A DNA stretch of 64,000 bases. Origin: Clostridiales bacterium UBA1390. Lineage in GTDB: Bacteria > Bacillota > Clostridia > Lachnospirales > Bianqueaceae. The stretch is taken from positions 6,757 through 70,756 of the forward strand of contig DBQQ01000038.1 of assembly GCA_002305315.1 (NCBI GenBank), given 5' to 3'. Each line of letters begins with the position of its first letter. Position 1 is the stretch's first letter. The translations under genes were made by a program, and so were the position numbers. Shown one piece after another: positions 1 through 9,903 of this stretch. The notes beneath the pieces were generated by a model. The model was not told the origin of the DNA and did not search any database. It was given only the letters and a program-made list of their open reading frames with translations.

Positions 1-780
1 CTGGATGTAACTCCGCTGACACTGGGTATTGAGACAATGGGTGGTGTTGCGACTCCTCTGATCGAAAGGAATACCACGATTCCTGTCAAGAAGAGCCAGA
101 TCTTCTCTACCGCAGAGAATAATCAGACTGCCGTAGACATTCATGTGGTACAGGGTGAGCGTCCGTTGGCGGTGGACAATAAGACACTGGGACGTTTCCG
201 TCTGGATGGAATTCCGGCTGCTCCGCGTGGAATCCCACAGATCGAGGTGACTTTCGATATTGATGCCAACGGTATTGTGAATGTAACGGCAAAAGATCTG
301 GGCAGCGGCAAGGAGCAGAAGATCACGATCACGGCTTCTACGAACCTGTCTGATGATGAGGTCAATCGTGCGGTGCAGGAAGCGCAGCAGTATGCAGAGC
401 AGGATAAGAAGCGTAAGGAAGGCATCGACGCGGTCAACGAAGCAGATGCTATGGTCTTCCAGGCAGAGAAGACACTGGAAGAACTGGGCGATAAGGTGGA
501 TGCTTCGGATAAGAGAGCCATTGAGAATGCCTCTTCCAAGCTGAAGAGTCTGACCGAGGCCTGCAAGAACACGACGCCTTCGGAGAGCCAGGTATCGGAA
601 ATCAAGTCTGTGACCGAAGACCTGACAAAGCTTCTGAATGAGATGGCAACGAAGCTGTATCAGCAGCAGGGTGGCCCTCAGGGCGGAGCTCAGAGTGACT
701 TCCATGGTGGAGCTCAGGGGGGAAATACTTCTGGCGGCGCGGACGATGATGTAGTGGACGCAGACTTTAAGGAAGTATAA
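1..780 (+). CDS. dnaK: Chaperone DnaK (Hsp70), C-terminal part
   Basis: The reading frame is open from the first base, so the gene begins upstream of the window. The visible 259 residues cover the end of the ATPase domain linker, the beta-sandwich substrate-binding domain ([11 protein letters not shown], then [23 protein letters not shown] core) and the helical lid. The tail is rich in Gly and Gln and ends in an acidic [12 protein letters not shown], as in bacterial DnaK. DnaK is the cytosolic ATP-driven Hsp70 that binds unfolded segments, working with DnaJ and GrpE. dnaJ follows 80 bp downstream, the usual hrcA-grpE-dnaK-dnaJ order. Identification is firm; only the N-terminus is missing. Confidence 0.97.
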   Translation: MDVTPLTLGIETMGGVATPLIERNTTIPVKKSQIFSTAENNQTAVDIHVVQGERPLAVDNKTLGRFRLDGIPAAPRGIPQIEVTFDIDANGIVNVTAKDLGSGKEQKITITASTNLSDDEVNRAVQEAQQYAEQDKKRKEGIDAVNEADAMVFQAEKTLEELGDKVDASDKRAIENASSKLKSLTEACKNTTPSESQVSEIKSVTEDLTKLLNEMATKLYQQQGGPQGGAQSDFHGGAQGGNTSGGADDDVVDADFKEV

Positions 781-804
781 AGCAGTATAGATCATATCAT
801 GCGA

Positions 805-835
805 AGGCGGTAGGGACGATAGGTTCCTGCCGCCT
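805..835 (+). promoter_or_regulatory. Intergenic hairpin between dnaK and dnaJ
   Basis: A 13-bp stem (AGGCGGTAGGGAC / GTTCCTGCCGCCT, with two wobble pairs) encloses a 5-nt loop. No T-run follows, so it is unlikely to be an efficient terminator. It may set the dnaK/dnaJ ratio by mRNA stabilisation or processing; that role is inferred. Confidence 0.5.
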
Positions 836-862
836 GAGTGTGCGTAAAAGAAGGTGATGACG

Positions 863-2020
863 GTGGCGGAGCAGAAGAGAGATTATTACGAAGTATTAGG
901 CGTCAGTAAAGACGCCACAGAGCAGGAAATCAAAAAAGCATATCGTGTCTTGGCGAAGAAGTATCATCCGGATGCAAACCCGGGGGATAAGACCGCGGAA
1001 GCAAAGTTTAAAGAAGCATCTGAGGCCTATGCCGTGCTGAGTGACGCGGATAAGCGGGCAAAATATGATCGGTACGGGCACAGCGCCTTTGATCCGGCAA
1101 GCGGCGGCGCTTCCGGTTTTGAAGGCTTCGACATGGGCGATATTTTCAGTGACATATTTGGCGGCGGTTTTGGCGGCTTTGGCGGTTTCGGCGATATATT
1201 TGGCGGCGGCAGCAGCCGGCAGCGTCAGCGAAGCGGTCCACAGCGAGGAAATGACATGCAGGCTTCGATGGAGATATCCTTCATGGAAGCGGCATTTGGA
1301 TGTAAGAAGAAGATCGATCTATGGATGTATGACAGCTGTGATCATTGCGGCGGTACAGGCGCGAAGCCAGGAACAAAGGCAGAGACCTGTTCCAGGTGCG
1401 GCGGCAGTGGTCAGGTGCGCGTGCAGCAGCAGACGATGTTGGGAACGATGACTAGCGTACATGCCTGCCCGGATTGTAACGGCACGGGGAAAATCATTCG
1501 AGAAAAATGTCCGAAGTGCGGAGGCAGCGGTCGCGTACGCGTGAAGAAGACCTTCGAGGTGGATATTCCTGCGGGAATTGATGCGGGTCAGAGAATCCGA
1601 ATGACTGGTAAGGGAGAACCCGGCACCAATGGCGGCCCGAACGGAGACTTGTATGTTACGTTTTCCATACAGCCTGATCCCGTTTTTTCCAGACAGGGAT
1701 ATGATGTATTCAGCAGCGTGAGAATTTCTTTTGCACAGGCTGCTCTGGGGGCGGAGATCGAGATTCCGACGATTGATGGCAAGGTAAAGTATACAATTGC
1801 AGCGGGAACCCAGACAGGTACGAGGTTCCGTTTGCGCGGCAAGGGAATCCCCTATCTGAGGAATGCGAATCAGCGCGGCGACCATTATGTGACGGTGACG
1901 GTGGATGTGCCGACTCGCATGAATGAGCGGCAGAAGGAGGCCCTGCGCAAGTACGCGGAAGAGATGGGCGAAGGCGATGTCAAAGAGCGCGGGAAAGGTT
2001 TCTGGGGTAAAAAACGTTAA
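863..2020 (+). CDS. dnaJ: Chaperone DnaJ (Hsp40)
   Basis: Co-chaperone that stimulates DnaK ATP hydrolysis and delivers substrates. The J domain carries the HPD motif (YHPDANPG), followed by a Gly/Phe-rich linker. Four CxxCxGxG zinc repeats ([32 protein letters not shown]) and the two C-terminal beta domains complete a type I DnaJ of about 385 residues. The GTG at 863 is preferred as start: it gives [14 protein letters not shown], typical of the family, and sits 8 nt after an AAGAAGG site. The earlier GTG (854) and ATG (857) overlap or crowd that site. Confidence 0.97.
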   Translation: MAEQKRDYYEVLGVSKDATEQEIKKAYRVLAKKYHPDANPGDKTAEAKFKEASEAYAVLSDADKRAKYDRYGHSAFDPASGGASGFEGFDMGDIFSDIFGGGFGGFGGFGDIFGGGSSRQRQRSGPQRGNDMQASMEISFMEAAFGCKKKIDLWMYDSCDHCGGTGAKPGTKAETCSRCGGSGQVRVQQQTMLGTMTSVHACPDCNGTGKIIREKCPKCGGSGRVRVKKTFEVDIPAGIDAGQRIRMTGKGEPGTNGGPNGDLYVTFSIQPDPVFSRQGYDVFSSVRISFAQAALGAEIEIPTIDGKVKYTIAAGTQTGTRFRLRGKGIPYLRNANQRGDHYVTVTVDVPTRMNERQKEALRKYAEEMGEGDVKERGKGFWGKKR

Positions 2021-2041
2021 GCCAAATAGAGGAGACAAGGA

Positions 2042-3007
2042 ATGAACTGGTACCGTATGACGATACACACTGTGACAGAGGCAGTGGAAGCGCTGAGTTA
2101 CCGACTGGAAGAGGAACTGGGCGCTAAGGGCGTAGAGATTTCAGACCCGAAGGATATTCTGATGCAGAAGAAGAATCCTCTGGATTGGGATTATGTGGAC
2201 GAAGAGCTGTTAAAGGACCTGAATCGGGAGGAGGTGCTGGTCAGCACCTATTTCTCGGAGGCACAGCTGGATGATGCGGCGAAGCTGGAAGAGATGCAGC
2301 TCAAGATTCGTCAGGTGTTAGAACAGATTGGCGAGTTTCTGCCGGTGGGCAGCGGACAGATCGATGTCTGCAGCATGGCGGAAGAGGATTGGGCAAACAA
2401 CTGGAAGAAATATTATAAGCCGTTTCATATTGGAAGTATTTTTGTGATTCCCAGCTGGCTTACGGCAGAGGTGCAGGAAGGAGACCGGGTGATCCAGATG
2501 GATCCCGGTATGGCCTTCGGCAGCGGGACACATGAGACGACGAGTATGTGTGTAGAGATGCTCGAACAGAAGCTTTCTGGTGGTGAGACGGTATTTGACA
2601 TAGGCTGCGGCAGTGGAATCCTGGGAATCGCAGCGGCGAAGCTGGGAGCTGGGCGTGTGTATTGTACGGATTTGGACCCGGCGGCTGTGGAAGTAGCTAC
2701 AGAAAATGTGAAAGAGAATGGTGTGGCGGATCGCGTGAGCGTACACCAGGGAGATCTGATGAAGATTCCGGCGCTTCAAGGCGTTACGCCGCAGCTTGTG
2801 GTTGCCAATATCATCGCGGATGTGATTATTGGTTTCTGTAAGGACGTATATCAGATTCTTGCACCGGGCGGGATCTTTATCTCTTCGGGGATCATCCGAG
2901 AGAGACGAGAAGATGTGGAAAAGGCCCTTCAGGATGCAGGATTTTCGGTGATACAAGTGAAAGAGAAAGGAAGCTGGGCTGCGATACTCAGTGAGAAGAA
3001 ATCATAA
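2042..3007 (+). CDS. prmA: Ribosomal protein L11 methyltransferase
   Basis: SAM-dependent methyltransferase that methylates ribosomal protein L11. The 321-residue protein has the PrmA-type N-terminal domain and a Rossmann SAM-binding motif I (FDIGCGSGILGIAAAKLG near residue 180), followed by the VANIIADVI motif. A GAGGAGACAAGG ribosome-binding site precedes ATG 2042. Its stop overlaps the rsmE start (TAATG), so the two are translationally coupled. The dnaJ-prmA-rsmE order is common in Firmicutes. Confidence 0.95.
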   Translation: MNWYRMTIHTVTEAVEALSYRLEEELGAKGVEISDPKDILMQKKNPLDWDYVDEELLKDLNREEVLVSTYFSEAQLDDAAKLEEMQLKIRQVLEQIGEFLPVGSGQIDVCSMAEEDWANNWKKYYKPFHIGSIFVIPSWLTAEVQEGDRVIQMDPGMAFGSGTHETTSMCVEMLEQKLSGGETVFDIGCGSGILGIAAAKLGAGRVYCTDLDPAAVEVATENVKENGVADRVSVHQGDLMKIPALQGVTPQLVVANIIADVIIGFCKDVYQILAPGGIFISSGIIRERREDVEKALQDAGFSVIQVKEKGSWAAILSEKKS

Positions 3008-3741
3008 TGGCGAGATTTTTTATACCTGAGGAGGATATCCAGGGCGATCTTTTGCGCGTGCGCGAGGACGCCCACCATATCCTCCATGTTTTGCGTATGG
3101 GGATTGGCGATACCATTACCCTTTGTGATGGAGAAGGAACCGATTATATTTGTCAGATTGAGGAGATAGAAGGAGATACGCTCCTGTGCAGGGCTAATGC
3201 ACGTCGAACGGCGGAAACGGAACCCGAGATGGAGATTACGCTCTTTCAAGGGATTCCCAAAGGGGACAAAATGGAGTGGATCATTGAGAAAGGCGTGGAG
3301 ACAGGACTGAGCCGGATTGTACCGGTACAGATGGCGAGGTCGGTATCTCATATAGAAGGGAAAAAGGCGGAAAATAAGGTGCAGCGATGGAATAAGATCA
3401 GCCGATCTGCCGCAAAACAGAGCCAGCGCGGCCGGATTCCGCAGGTCGAGGCTCCGATTCGTCTGACACAGTGCCTGGAACGTTTGAAAGAGTACGATAT
3501 GGTGTTAGTATTCTATGAGGAAGAACGGAGAAATTCGTTGCGACGTATCCTGCAGACGGCCTCTCGTCCCAGGAAAGCAGCGATTCTCATCGGACCGGAG
3601 GGCGGCCTTGAGCCGGATGAGGTCAGAGCGTTTGTGGGCGCGGGCGCCAAGGTAGCGGGGCTGGGACCGCGCATTCTGCGAACAGAAACAGCGGGACCGA
3701 TTGCGACCGCACTGCTTTTATACGAATGGGGACAGATGTGA
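3007..3741 (+). CDS. rsmE: 16S rRNA m3U1498 methyltransferase RsmE
   Basis: SPOUT-class methyltransferase that modifies U1498 of 16S rRNA. The 244-residue length is normal. The C-terminal knot region carries IGPEGGLEPDEV and LGPRILRTETA, the SAM-binding signature of RsmE. The N-terminal PUA-like domain begins MARFFIPEE. The start shares one base with the prmA stop, and the gene's own TGA overlaps the next ATG, so this is one tight operon. Confidence 0.95.
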   Translation: MARFFIPEEDIQGDLLRVREDAHHILHVLRMGIGDTITLCDGEGTDYICQIEEIEGDTLLCRANARRTAETEPEMEITLFQGIPKGDKMEWIIEKGVETGLSRIVPVQMARSVSHIEGKKAENKVQRWNKISRSAAKQSQRGRIPQVEAPIRLTQCLERLKEYDMVLVFYEEERRNSLRRILQTASRPRKAAILIGPEGGLEPDEVRAFVGAGAKVAGLGPRILRTETAGPIATALLLYEWGQM

Positions 3742-4907
3742 TGAAAGAAATCTATTTGGACAATGGGGCGACGACAAAACCTTCGAAAGGCGTGATCGCG
3801 AAGATGACAGAAGCGATGGCGGATGCCTATGGGAATCCTTCGTCGCTTCATCGCAAGGGACAGCAAGCGGAAGGATATGTGACGAAGGCCAGGAGAATTT
3901 TGGCAGAGTACATGAAGGTAGATCCGACGACGCTCTATTTTACCTCGGGCGGGACGGAAAGCATCAATACGGCTCTCTGGGCCGCCGCTCGTAAAGGAGA
4001 ACGTTTGGGACGTCATATCCTGACGGCCAGGGGCGAGCATCCTGCGACGACAGAGACGCTGAAAGCGCTGGAAGCCACGGGGTATGAGATCGAGTATCTG
4101 GAACTGGATCAGACCGGACGGATTCTTCCGGAGAGTCTCAGGCAGAAACTGCGTCCGGATACGATCCTAATCACCTGTCTGCATGTGAATAACGAGACGG
4201 GTGTGATTCAGCCCATCGAGGAGATGGGAAGGATTCTGGAAACATCAGAAAGTCAGGCGCTCTTTCATGTGGACGCGGTACAGAGCTTTGCGAAACTGCC
4301 GGTATATCCGGCGAAATGGCATGTGGATCTCTTAAGCGCCAGCGCCCATAAGTTTCATGGCCCCAAAGGGGTTGGCTGCCTGTATGTGCGGCGGGGACTT
4401 ATGATTTCCCCCCTGATTCGAGGGGGAGGACAGGAGAAGAAGATGCGATCTGGAACGGAAAATGTGCCAGGAATCGCGGGAATGGGACAGGCTGTGCAGG
4501 AGGCGGCAGAGGACCTGACGGGACATAGCGCCTATGTGCAGAAATTGAAATTATACCTGTGGGAACGGATTCAGAAAGAGATCCCAGAGGTATGGACGAA
4601 TGGCCCATCACCCCAGGAGGGAGCGCCGCATGTGCTCAATGTGAGATTTCAAGATGTTCGTTCCGAAGTTCTCTTGCATAGTCTTGAAGATTATGGTATA
4701 TTTATTTCTTCAGGATCCGCCTGTTCCTCTAATAAACCGGAGGAAAAAAGTCCGGCTCTTTCGGCCATAGGGCTCACGCGCGAACAAATGGATCAGTCCG
4801 TGCGATTCAGCCTATCCATGTATAATACCCAGGAAGAGATGGACGAGACGGTGGAAGCCCTGAAACAGACGATTCCTATGCTGCGGCGGATGAAGCCAAG
4901 GCGGTAG
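3741..4907 (+). CDS. Cysteine desulfurase (NifS/IscS family)
   Basis: PLP enzyme that takes sulfur from L-cysteine as a persulfide. Visible features are the N-terminal MKEIYLDNGATT, the PLP lysine in SASAHKFHGPKG, and the mobile catalytic loop with its cysteine (SSGSACSSN). thiI follows 21 bp downstream, so this is probably the dedicated sulfur donor for 4-thiouridine formation, like B. subtilis NifZ; that assignment rests on the pairing. The start at 3741 (TGATG overlap with rsmE) is preferred over ATG 3726, because it gives the family N-terminus. Confidence 0.93.
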   Translation: MKEIYLDNGATTKPSKGVIAKMTEAMADAYGNPSSLHRKGQQAEGYVTKARRILAEYMKVDPTTLYFTSGGTESINTALWAAARKGERLGRHILTARGEHPATTETLKALEATGYEIEYLELDQTGRILPESLRQKLRPDTILITCLHVNNETGVIQPIEEMGRILETSESQALFHVDAVQSFAKLPVYPAKWHVDLLSASAHKFHGPKGVGCLYVRRGLMISPLIRGGGQEKKMRSGTENVPGIAGMGQAVQEAAEDLTGHSAYVQKLKLYLWERIQKEIPEVWTNGPSPQEGAPHVLNVRFQDVRSEVLLHSLEDYGIFISSGSACSSNKPEEKSPALSAIGLTREQMDQSVRFSLSMYNTQEEMDETVEALKQTIPMLRRMKPRR

Positions 4908-4928
4908 AAAAAATAGAAGGAGTATGGC

Positions 4929-6137
4929 ATGCAAAACGGCTTGTTGGTGAAATACGGAGAGATTGCGATCAAAGGAAATAATCGGCATCAGTTTGAGAAT
5001 TTGCTGATTCAGAATATCAAGGAGCGCCTGGAGCGCCTGGGACGGTATGCGATCACGAAGGAACAGGGAAGACTTTTAGTCGAACCGGTGGGAGAGGAAC
5101 GGATCGAGGATGCGATAGAGCCTCTCAGTAAGGTCTTCGGGATCATTGGATTGTGTCCGGCCAGCGTGTTTACGGAGGATTCCATGGAGTCTATCTGTAA
5201 CCATACGATCGAGTATCTGAAAGAAACCTATGGAGAGAATCCGGCGCCGATCACTTTTAAGGTGGAAGCGAGACGAGCCAATAAGAAATATCCCCTGAAC
5301 AGTCTCGAGATTGCGGCGAAAGTCGGGGAGAGGGTGCTCGAAGCCTTTCCGCAGTGGAAGGTGGATGTACATCATCCGCAGGTCATCATCTGGACAGAAC
5401 TCAGGAACCGGGTCTATGTGTTCTCTAAGATCTTACCGGGACTGGGAGGTATGCCGGTATCCCCGAAGAATCGGGCGGCTCTGCTGCTTTCCGGCGGGAT
5501 TGACAGCCCTGTGGCCGGATATATGATTGCCAAGCGTGGTGTGGAGCTGTGTGCGGTTTATTTTCATGCACACCCGTATACCACGGACCGGGCGAAGGAT
5601 AAGGTGATCGAACTGGCCAGACGCCTCAGTGTGTATTCCGGTAATATTCGTTTGTATATTGTGCCCTTCACGGATATCCAGTTGGATATTTATGATCGGT
5701 GTCCGCAGGACCAGCTGACCATCATCATGCGCAGAATCATGATGCGCATTGCGGAGAAGATCGCGCGGAATGAGGAGGCGATGGCGCTTGTCACGGGAGA
5801 GAACCTGGGACAGGTAGCCAGCCAGACACTCCAGAGCCTGTATTGTACCAATGCAGTATGCACAATGCCCGTATTTCGTCCGTTGATTGGTTTTGATAAG
5901 CAGGAGATTATCCAGGTAGCTCAAAAGATTGATACCTATGAGACGTCGATCTTGCCGTACGAGGATTGCTGTACGATCTTCGTAGCCAAGCATCCGGAGA
6001 CCAAGCCACATCTGGATCGGATCGAAAAGAGTGAGCAAAACCTGACAAATATCGAAGAGGCGATCGAAAAGGCGGTAGCAGAAAGCGAATGCGTGACACT
6101 GCGTCTGGGCCGTCAGATCGAAAAAGAGGAAGCATAA
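4929..6137 (+). CDS. thiI: tRNA 4-thiouridine synthetase ThiI
   Basis: ATP-dependent sulfurtransferase that makes s4U8 in tRNA and may also serve thiamine thiazole synthesis. The 402-residue protein has an N-terminal ferredoxin-like/THUMP region and a PP-loop ATPase motif (LLSGGIDSPVAGYM). It lacks the C-terminal rhodanese domain, as is usual in Gram-positive ThiI, so sulfur must arrive by another carrier. The adjacent cysteine desulfurase fits that need. An AGAAGGAG site lies 6 nt before the ATG. Confidence 0.95.
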   Translation: MQNGLLVKYGEIAIKGNNRHQFENLLIQNIKERLERLGRYAITKEQGRLLVEPVGEERIEDAIEPLSKVFGIIGLCPASVFTEDSMESICNHTIEYLKETYGENPAPITFKVEARRANKKYPLNSLEIAAKVGERVLEAFPQWKVDVHHPQVIIWTELRNRVYVFSKILPGLGGMPVSPKNRAALLLSGGIDSPVAGYMIAKRGVELCAVYFHAHPYTTDRAKDKVIELARRLSVYSGNIRLYIVPFTDIQLDIYDRCPQDQLTIIMRRIMMRIAEKIARNEEAMALVTGENLGQVASQTLQSLYCTNAVCTMPVFRPLIGFDKQEIIQVAQKIDTYETSILPYEDCCTIFVAKHPETKPHLDRIEKSEQNLTNIEEAIEKAVAESECVTLRLGRQIEKEEA

Positions 6138-6148
6138 GAGGAGGATTT

Positions 6149-7744
6149 ATGATTACAGTCACCGATGTCGGCCTGCAGTATGGCGGACAGAAGCTATTTT
6201 CTGATGTGAATCTGAAGTTTACCGATGGCAATTGCTACGGGATTATCGGAGCGAATGGAGCCGGGAAATCCACATTTCTAAAGATCTTGTCCGGAGAGAT
6301 TCAAGATGCTACCGGAGAAGTGTCCATCACCCCGGGACAGAGGATGTCGATTCTGAAGCAGGATCACTTCGCTTATAATTCTTTTACGGTATTGGATACC
6401 ATTATTCAGGGGAATCCTCGTCTGTATGAGATCATGCAGGAGAAGGATGCTTTATATGCCAAGCCGGACTTCTCAGAGGAAGATGGGATCAGAGCCTCTG
6501 AACTGGAAGGTGAGTTTGCGGAACTGAATGGCTGGGAAGCGGAGACGGAGGCGGGGAAACTTCTGCAGGGGCTGGGAATCAGCTTGGATAAATTATATGT
6601 GACGGTGGAAAGCCTGAACGATGCGGAGAAGGTGAAGGTGCTTCTCGCGCAGGCGCTCTTTGGGGAACCTAATATCATTTTGCTGGACGAGCCCACGAAC
6701 CATCTGGATGTATCGTCGGTACATTGGCTGGAGGACTTCTTGATGGATTATAAGGGAACCGTCATTGTGGTATCCCATGACCGTCATTTCCTGAATAATG
6801 TCTGTACGCATATCGTAGATATTGATTATAATAAGATTCGTATGTATACAGGTAACTATGATTTCTGGTATGAATCTAGTCAGCTTATGCAGCGGATGCT
6901 GCGGGATCAGAGCCGTAAGAATGAGGAGAAGATTCAGGAACTGCAAAACTTCATTCAGCGGTTCTCGGCGAACAAGTCAAAATCCAGACAGGCCACGTCT
7001 CGTAAGAAGCTGATCGAGAAGCTGACAGTCGAAGAACTGCCGGCATCGTCCAGACGATATCCTTTTGTAGGCTTTACGATGGATAGAGAGGTAGGCAAAG
7101 AGGTGCTCACGGTGGAGAACCTTTCGAAGGCGATCGACGGAGTGAAGGTGCTCGATCACGTATCTTTTCGAATTGAGCGGACGGATAAGGTGGCTTTTTT
7201 AGGGAATAACGAAAATAGTGTGACTACACTGTTTCAGATCTTAATGGGTGAGATGGAGCCGGATGAGGGAACCTTTAAGTGGGGCAATACCACCAGTCAA
7301 TCCTATTTCCCCAAAGATAACACCGCGTACTTTGCAGATTCCGATGAGGATCTCATTCGCTGGCTGCAGAAATATTCCCGAGGTGACATCACGGAGACAT
7401 ACCTGCGGGGGTTCCTGGGAAGAATGCTGTTCTCTGGAGATGAGGTATATAAGAAGGTGAAAGTACTCTCTGGAGGAGAGAAGGTGCGGTGCATGCTGGC
7501 GCGAATGATGCTGTTTGGTTCGAATGTGCTGCTTCTGGATCAGCCTACCAACCATCTGGATCTGGAATCTATTACGGCAGTCAATAACGGACTGGCAGAT
7601 TTCAAGGGGGTTGTGCTGTTTTCGACGCATGACCATCAGATGATGGAGACGATAGCAAATCGTATCATCGAATTTACGCCGGAAGGCCTGATTGATAAGT
7701 CGATGGGATATGAAGAATATCTGGAATTCCGGAATTTGATCTGA
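6149..7744 (+). CDS. ABC-F family ATPase with degenerate second ATP site
   Basis: Soluble twin-NBD protein of the ABC-F class (YbiT/YkpA-like), which generally acts on the ribosome rather than in transport; no membrane segments are present. NBD1 is canonical: GANGAGKST Walker A and LLDEPTNHLD Walker B. A charged linker with KSRQATSRKK follows. NBD2 has GNNENSVTT in place of Walker A (no GK) and LLLDQPTNHLD, with Gln replacing the catalytic Glu, although the signature LSGGEKVR is intact. NBD2 therefore probably binds or hydrolyses ATP poorly. Start at 6149 follows AGAGGAGG; the frame extends upstream into thiI but without a better start. Confidence 0.9.
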   Translation: MITVTDVGLQYGGQKLFSDVNLKFTDGNCYGIIGANGAGKSTFLKILSGEIQDATGEVSITPGQRMSILKQDHFAYNSFTVLDTIIQGNPRLYEIMQEKDALYAKPDFSEEDGIRASELEGEFAELNGWEAETEAGKLLQGLGISLDKLYVTVESLNDAEKVKVLLAQALFGEPNIILLDEPTNHLDVSSVHWLEDFLMDYKGTVIVVSHDRHFLNNVCTHIVDIDYNKIRMYTGNYDFWYESSQLMQRMLRDQSRKNEEKIQELQNFIQRFSANKSKSRQATSRKKLIEKLTVEELPASSRRYPFVGFTMDREVGKEVLTVENLSKAIDGVKVLDHVSFRIERTDKVAFLGNNENSVTTLFQILMGEMEPDEGTFKWGNTTSQSYFPKDNTAYFADSDEDLIRWLQKYSRGDITETYLRGFLGRMLFSGDEVYKKVKVLSGGEKVRCMLARMMLFGSNVLLLDQPTNHLDLESITAVNNGLADFKGVVLFSTHDHQMMETIANRIIEFTPEGLIDKSMGYEEYLEFRNLI

Positions 7745-7770
7745 GGGGCCTTTTCAAGGGAAGAGACTTG

Positions 7771-7779
7771 TGATATAAT
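7771..7779 (+). promoter_or_regulatory. Extended -10 promoter for glnS
   Basis: TGATATAAT is an extended -10 element (TGnTATAAT) about 60 bp before glnS. The -35 region is weak, consistent with an extended -10 promoter. Confidence 0.55.
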
Positions 7780-7841
7780 AGACGTGGTTTGACAGTTTTC
7801 TATGTGGTCATATGCAAAATTAAGAAAAGGAGGAGCGACTC

Positions 7842-9518
7842 GTGGTAGACAACGAAAAGCGCCCGGATCTGCCGGAGGCAGATAATTTTATCGAACGAGA
7901 AATTAACAAAGATTTGGCGGAGGGCGTATACACCCAAGTGGTGACGCGGTTCCCTCCAGAGCCCAATGGATATATGCATATCGGTCATATCAAAGCCATC
8001 TGCATTGACTTTGGGACTGCGGCCAAGTACGGCGGCCGATGCAATCTGCGCTTTGACGATACGAATCCCACTAAGGAAGATACGGAGTATGTGGATTCCA
8101 TCATGGAAGATATCCGGTGGATGGGATTTCAGTGGGACAACCTGTTCTATGCATCTGAATATTACGATAAGCTGTATGAGTTTGCAGAGATCCTGATTCA
8201 GAAGGGGCTGGCGTATGTGGAGGATCTGACTCCTGAGCAGATGAAGGAGTATAGAGGAACATTGACAGAGCCAGGAAAAGAAAGCCCTTGGAGAGAGCGC
8301 AGTGTGGAAGAGAATCTGGATCTGTTCCGGAGGATGCGTGCCGGCGAATTTTCGGAGGGATCTCATGTATTGAGAGCCAAGATTGATATGGCTTCTCCCA
8401 ATATCAACATGAGAGATCCTGTCATGTACCGCATCAACTATGCACATCATCACAGGACAGGAGACAAGTGGTGCATCTATCCGATGTATGATTTTGCGCA
8501 TCCGTTGTCAGACGCGATCGAGGGAATCACCCATTCGCTGTGCAGCTTTGAGTTTGAAGATCACCGGCCTTTATATAACTGGTTTGTAGAGCAAGTAGGG
8601 ATCTTTCCGCATCCGCCTAGGCAGATTGAGTTTGCCAGGATGGAGATCACCAACATTGTGACGAGTAAGCGGAAGCTGCGAGCGCTGGTGGAAAATGGTG
8701 TGGTGAATGGCTGGGATGACCCGCGTATGCCTACATTGGCAGGACTTCGGAAGCGTGGATATACGCCGGAATCCATCAAGAGTTTTATCACCAGTACGGG
8801 AGTCGCGAAAGCACGGGGATCTGTGATTGACTATTCCTATTTGGAGCACTGTGTTCGTGAGGACCTGAAGATGAAGTCCCAGCGTATCATGGGCGTGATT
8901 CATCCCCTGAAGGTCGTGATTACGAATTATCCGCAGGGGCAGATTGAATTTTTCACAATCTCGAATAATCCGGAGAATCCGGAATTGGGGAGCCGGGAAG
9001 TTCCTTTTGCGAAGGAGCTGTATATTGAACGCGACGATTTCATGGAGAAGCCGGTAGGAAAATTCTTCCGTCTGGCACCGGGGAAAGAGGTTCGCCTGAT
9101 GGGGGCTTATTTTGTCACCTGCCAGGAAGTGGCTCGGGACGCGGATGGAAATGTGATAGAGCTGCATTGTACCTATGATCCGGAGACGCGCGGCGGCAAC
9201 TGCGATACCCGTAAGGTTAAAGGAACTATTCACTGGGTAGCGGCTTTTGCGGCGGTACAGGCCAAAGTCTGCCTGTATGATCATCTTTTCACTTATAATG
9301 AAGAGACCCAGGATTATGATGTCAATCCGAACTCGCTAGAAGTCGTAGAGGACGCGATGATCGAGCCCTCGATTCTGCGGGCGGAACCGGGAGATCATTT
9401 CCAGTTTGTCCGCAATGGGTATTTTGTAGTGGATCCCAAGGAGACCACAAGCAAGCAGCTTGTGATCAATCGTACTGTCGCGCTTAAGAGTTCCTTTAAG
9501 CCTATTCTTGCGAATTAA
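7842..9518 (+). CDS. glnS: Glutaminyl-tRNA synthetase
   Basis: Class I aminoacyl-tRNA synthetase that charges tRNA-Gln with glutamine. The 558-residue protein carries the HIGH motif in [15 protein letters not shown] and a KMSKS counterpart VTSKRKLR, followed by the two anticodon-binding beta-barrels ([10 protein letters not shown] onward). The GTG start at 7842 follows AAAAGGAGGAG by 8 nt. Many Clostridia use the GatCAB indirect route instead; a GlnRS gene is frequent in Lachnospiraceae. It stands alone with its own promoter. Confidence 0.97.
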   Translation: MVDNEKRPDLPEADNFIEREINKDLAEGVYTQVVTRFPPEPNGYMHIGHIKAICIDFGTAAKYGGRCNLRFDDTNPTKEDTEYVDSIMEDIRWMGFQWDNLFYASEYYDKLYEFAEILIQKGLAYVEDLTPEQMKEYRGTLTEPGKESPWRERSVEENLDLFRRMRAGEFSEGSHVLRAKIDMASPNINMRDPVMYRINYAHHHRTGDKWCIYPMYDFAHPLSDAIEGITHSLCSFEFEDHRPLYNWFVEQVGIFPHPPRQIEFARMEITNIVTSKRKLRALVENGVVNGWDDPRMPTLAGLRKRGYTPESIKSFITSTGVAKARGSVIDYSYLEHCVREDLKMKSQRIMGVIHPLKVVITNYPQGQIEFFTISNNPENPELGSREVPFAKELYIERDDFMEKPVGKFFRLAPGKEVRLMGAYFVTCQEVARDADGNVIELHCTYDPETRGGNCDTRKVKGTIHWVAAFAAVQAKVCLYDHLFTYNEETQDYDVNPNSLEVVEDAMIEPSILRAEPGDHFQFVRNGYFVVDPKETTSKQLVINRTVALKSSFKPILAN

Positions 9519-9534
9519 ATTTATGAAAAAACTA

Positions 9535-9563
9535 TTGACTTTTGTCGTGAACTGTGATATCAT
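9535..9563 (+). promoter_or_regulatory. Sigma-A promoter for tRNA-Thr
   Basis: TTGACT and TATCAT are separated by exactly 17 bp, 27 bp before the tRNA. Confidence 0.85.
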
Positions 9564-9589
9564 AGCATCCGTTGACGACAAGTCAATGC

Positions 9590-9662
9590 GCTGCTATGGC
9601 TCAGTAGGTAGAGCGTCGCCTTGGTAAGGCGGAGGTCACCAGTTCGAATCTGGTTAGCAGCT
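9590..9662 (+). tRNA. tRNA-Thr (GGT)
   Basis: Cloverleaf with acceptor GCTGCTA/TAGCAGC, D-arm GCTCAGTAGGTAGAGC, anticodon loop TTGGTAA (anticodon GGT, reads ACC/ACT) and T-arm CCAGTTCGAATCTGG. CCA is not encoded. Confidence 0.95.
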
Positions 9663-9669
9663 GCAGAAG

Positions 9670-9691
9670 AGACGCGGAAGCGTCTTTTTTT
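9670..9691 (+). terminator. Intrinsic terminator after tRNA-Thr
   Basis: Stem AGACGC/GCGTCT with a GGAA tetraloop and a T7 run. Confidence 0.85.
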
Positions 9692-9838
9692 GTAACATTT
9701 TAGAACGGGTTTTTACAAAAAGATAAAATTTTCGCCAATTGCAGAATATGGAGAGGGGCCGCGTTTTGTCAAATTCATCAAAAAGTGATAGGGAAAGTTG
9801 TAAAAAGTTACGAAGTTGTTTCAAATCTTAAAAAAATG

Positions 9839-9867
9839 TTGACAGACAGAAAGGAAAATGTTATATT
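9839..9867 (+). promoter_or_regulatory. Sigma-A promoter of the CHAP hydrolase gene
   Basis: TTGACA, 17-bp spacer, TATATT. The leader is short and the RBS is AAGGGAG. The 150 bp before it (9692-9838) are A/T-rich, and nothing else was recognised there. Confidence 0.85.
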
Positions 9868-9903
9868 TACTTCAGGCTACACTATAAAGAAAGGGAGTAG
9901 AGC

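Noticed and set aside
1319-2068. 249-codon minus-strand frame inside dnaJ
   Set aside because: It is antisense to a fully conserved dnaJ, with low-complexity His/Arg/Leu content and no RBS.
5433-6038. 201-codon minus-strand frame inside thiI
   Set aside because: Antisense shadow of a conserved gene; no homology-like motifs.
7745-7841. T-box or riboswitch upstream of glnS
   Set aside because: The interval is under 100 bp, with no T-box TGGNACCGCG-like sequence and no terminator.
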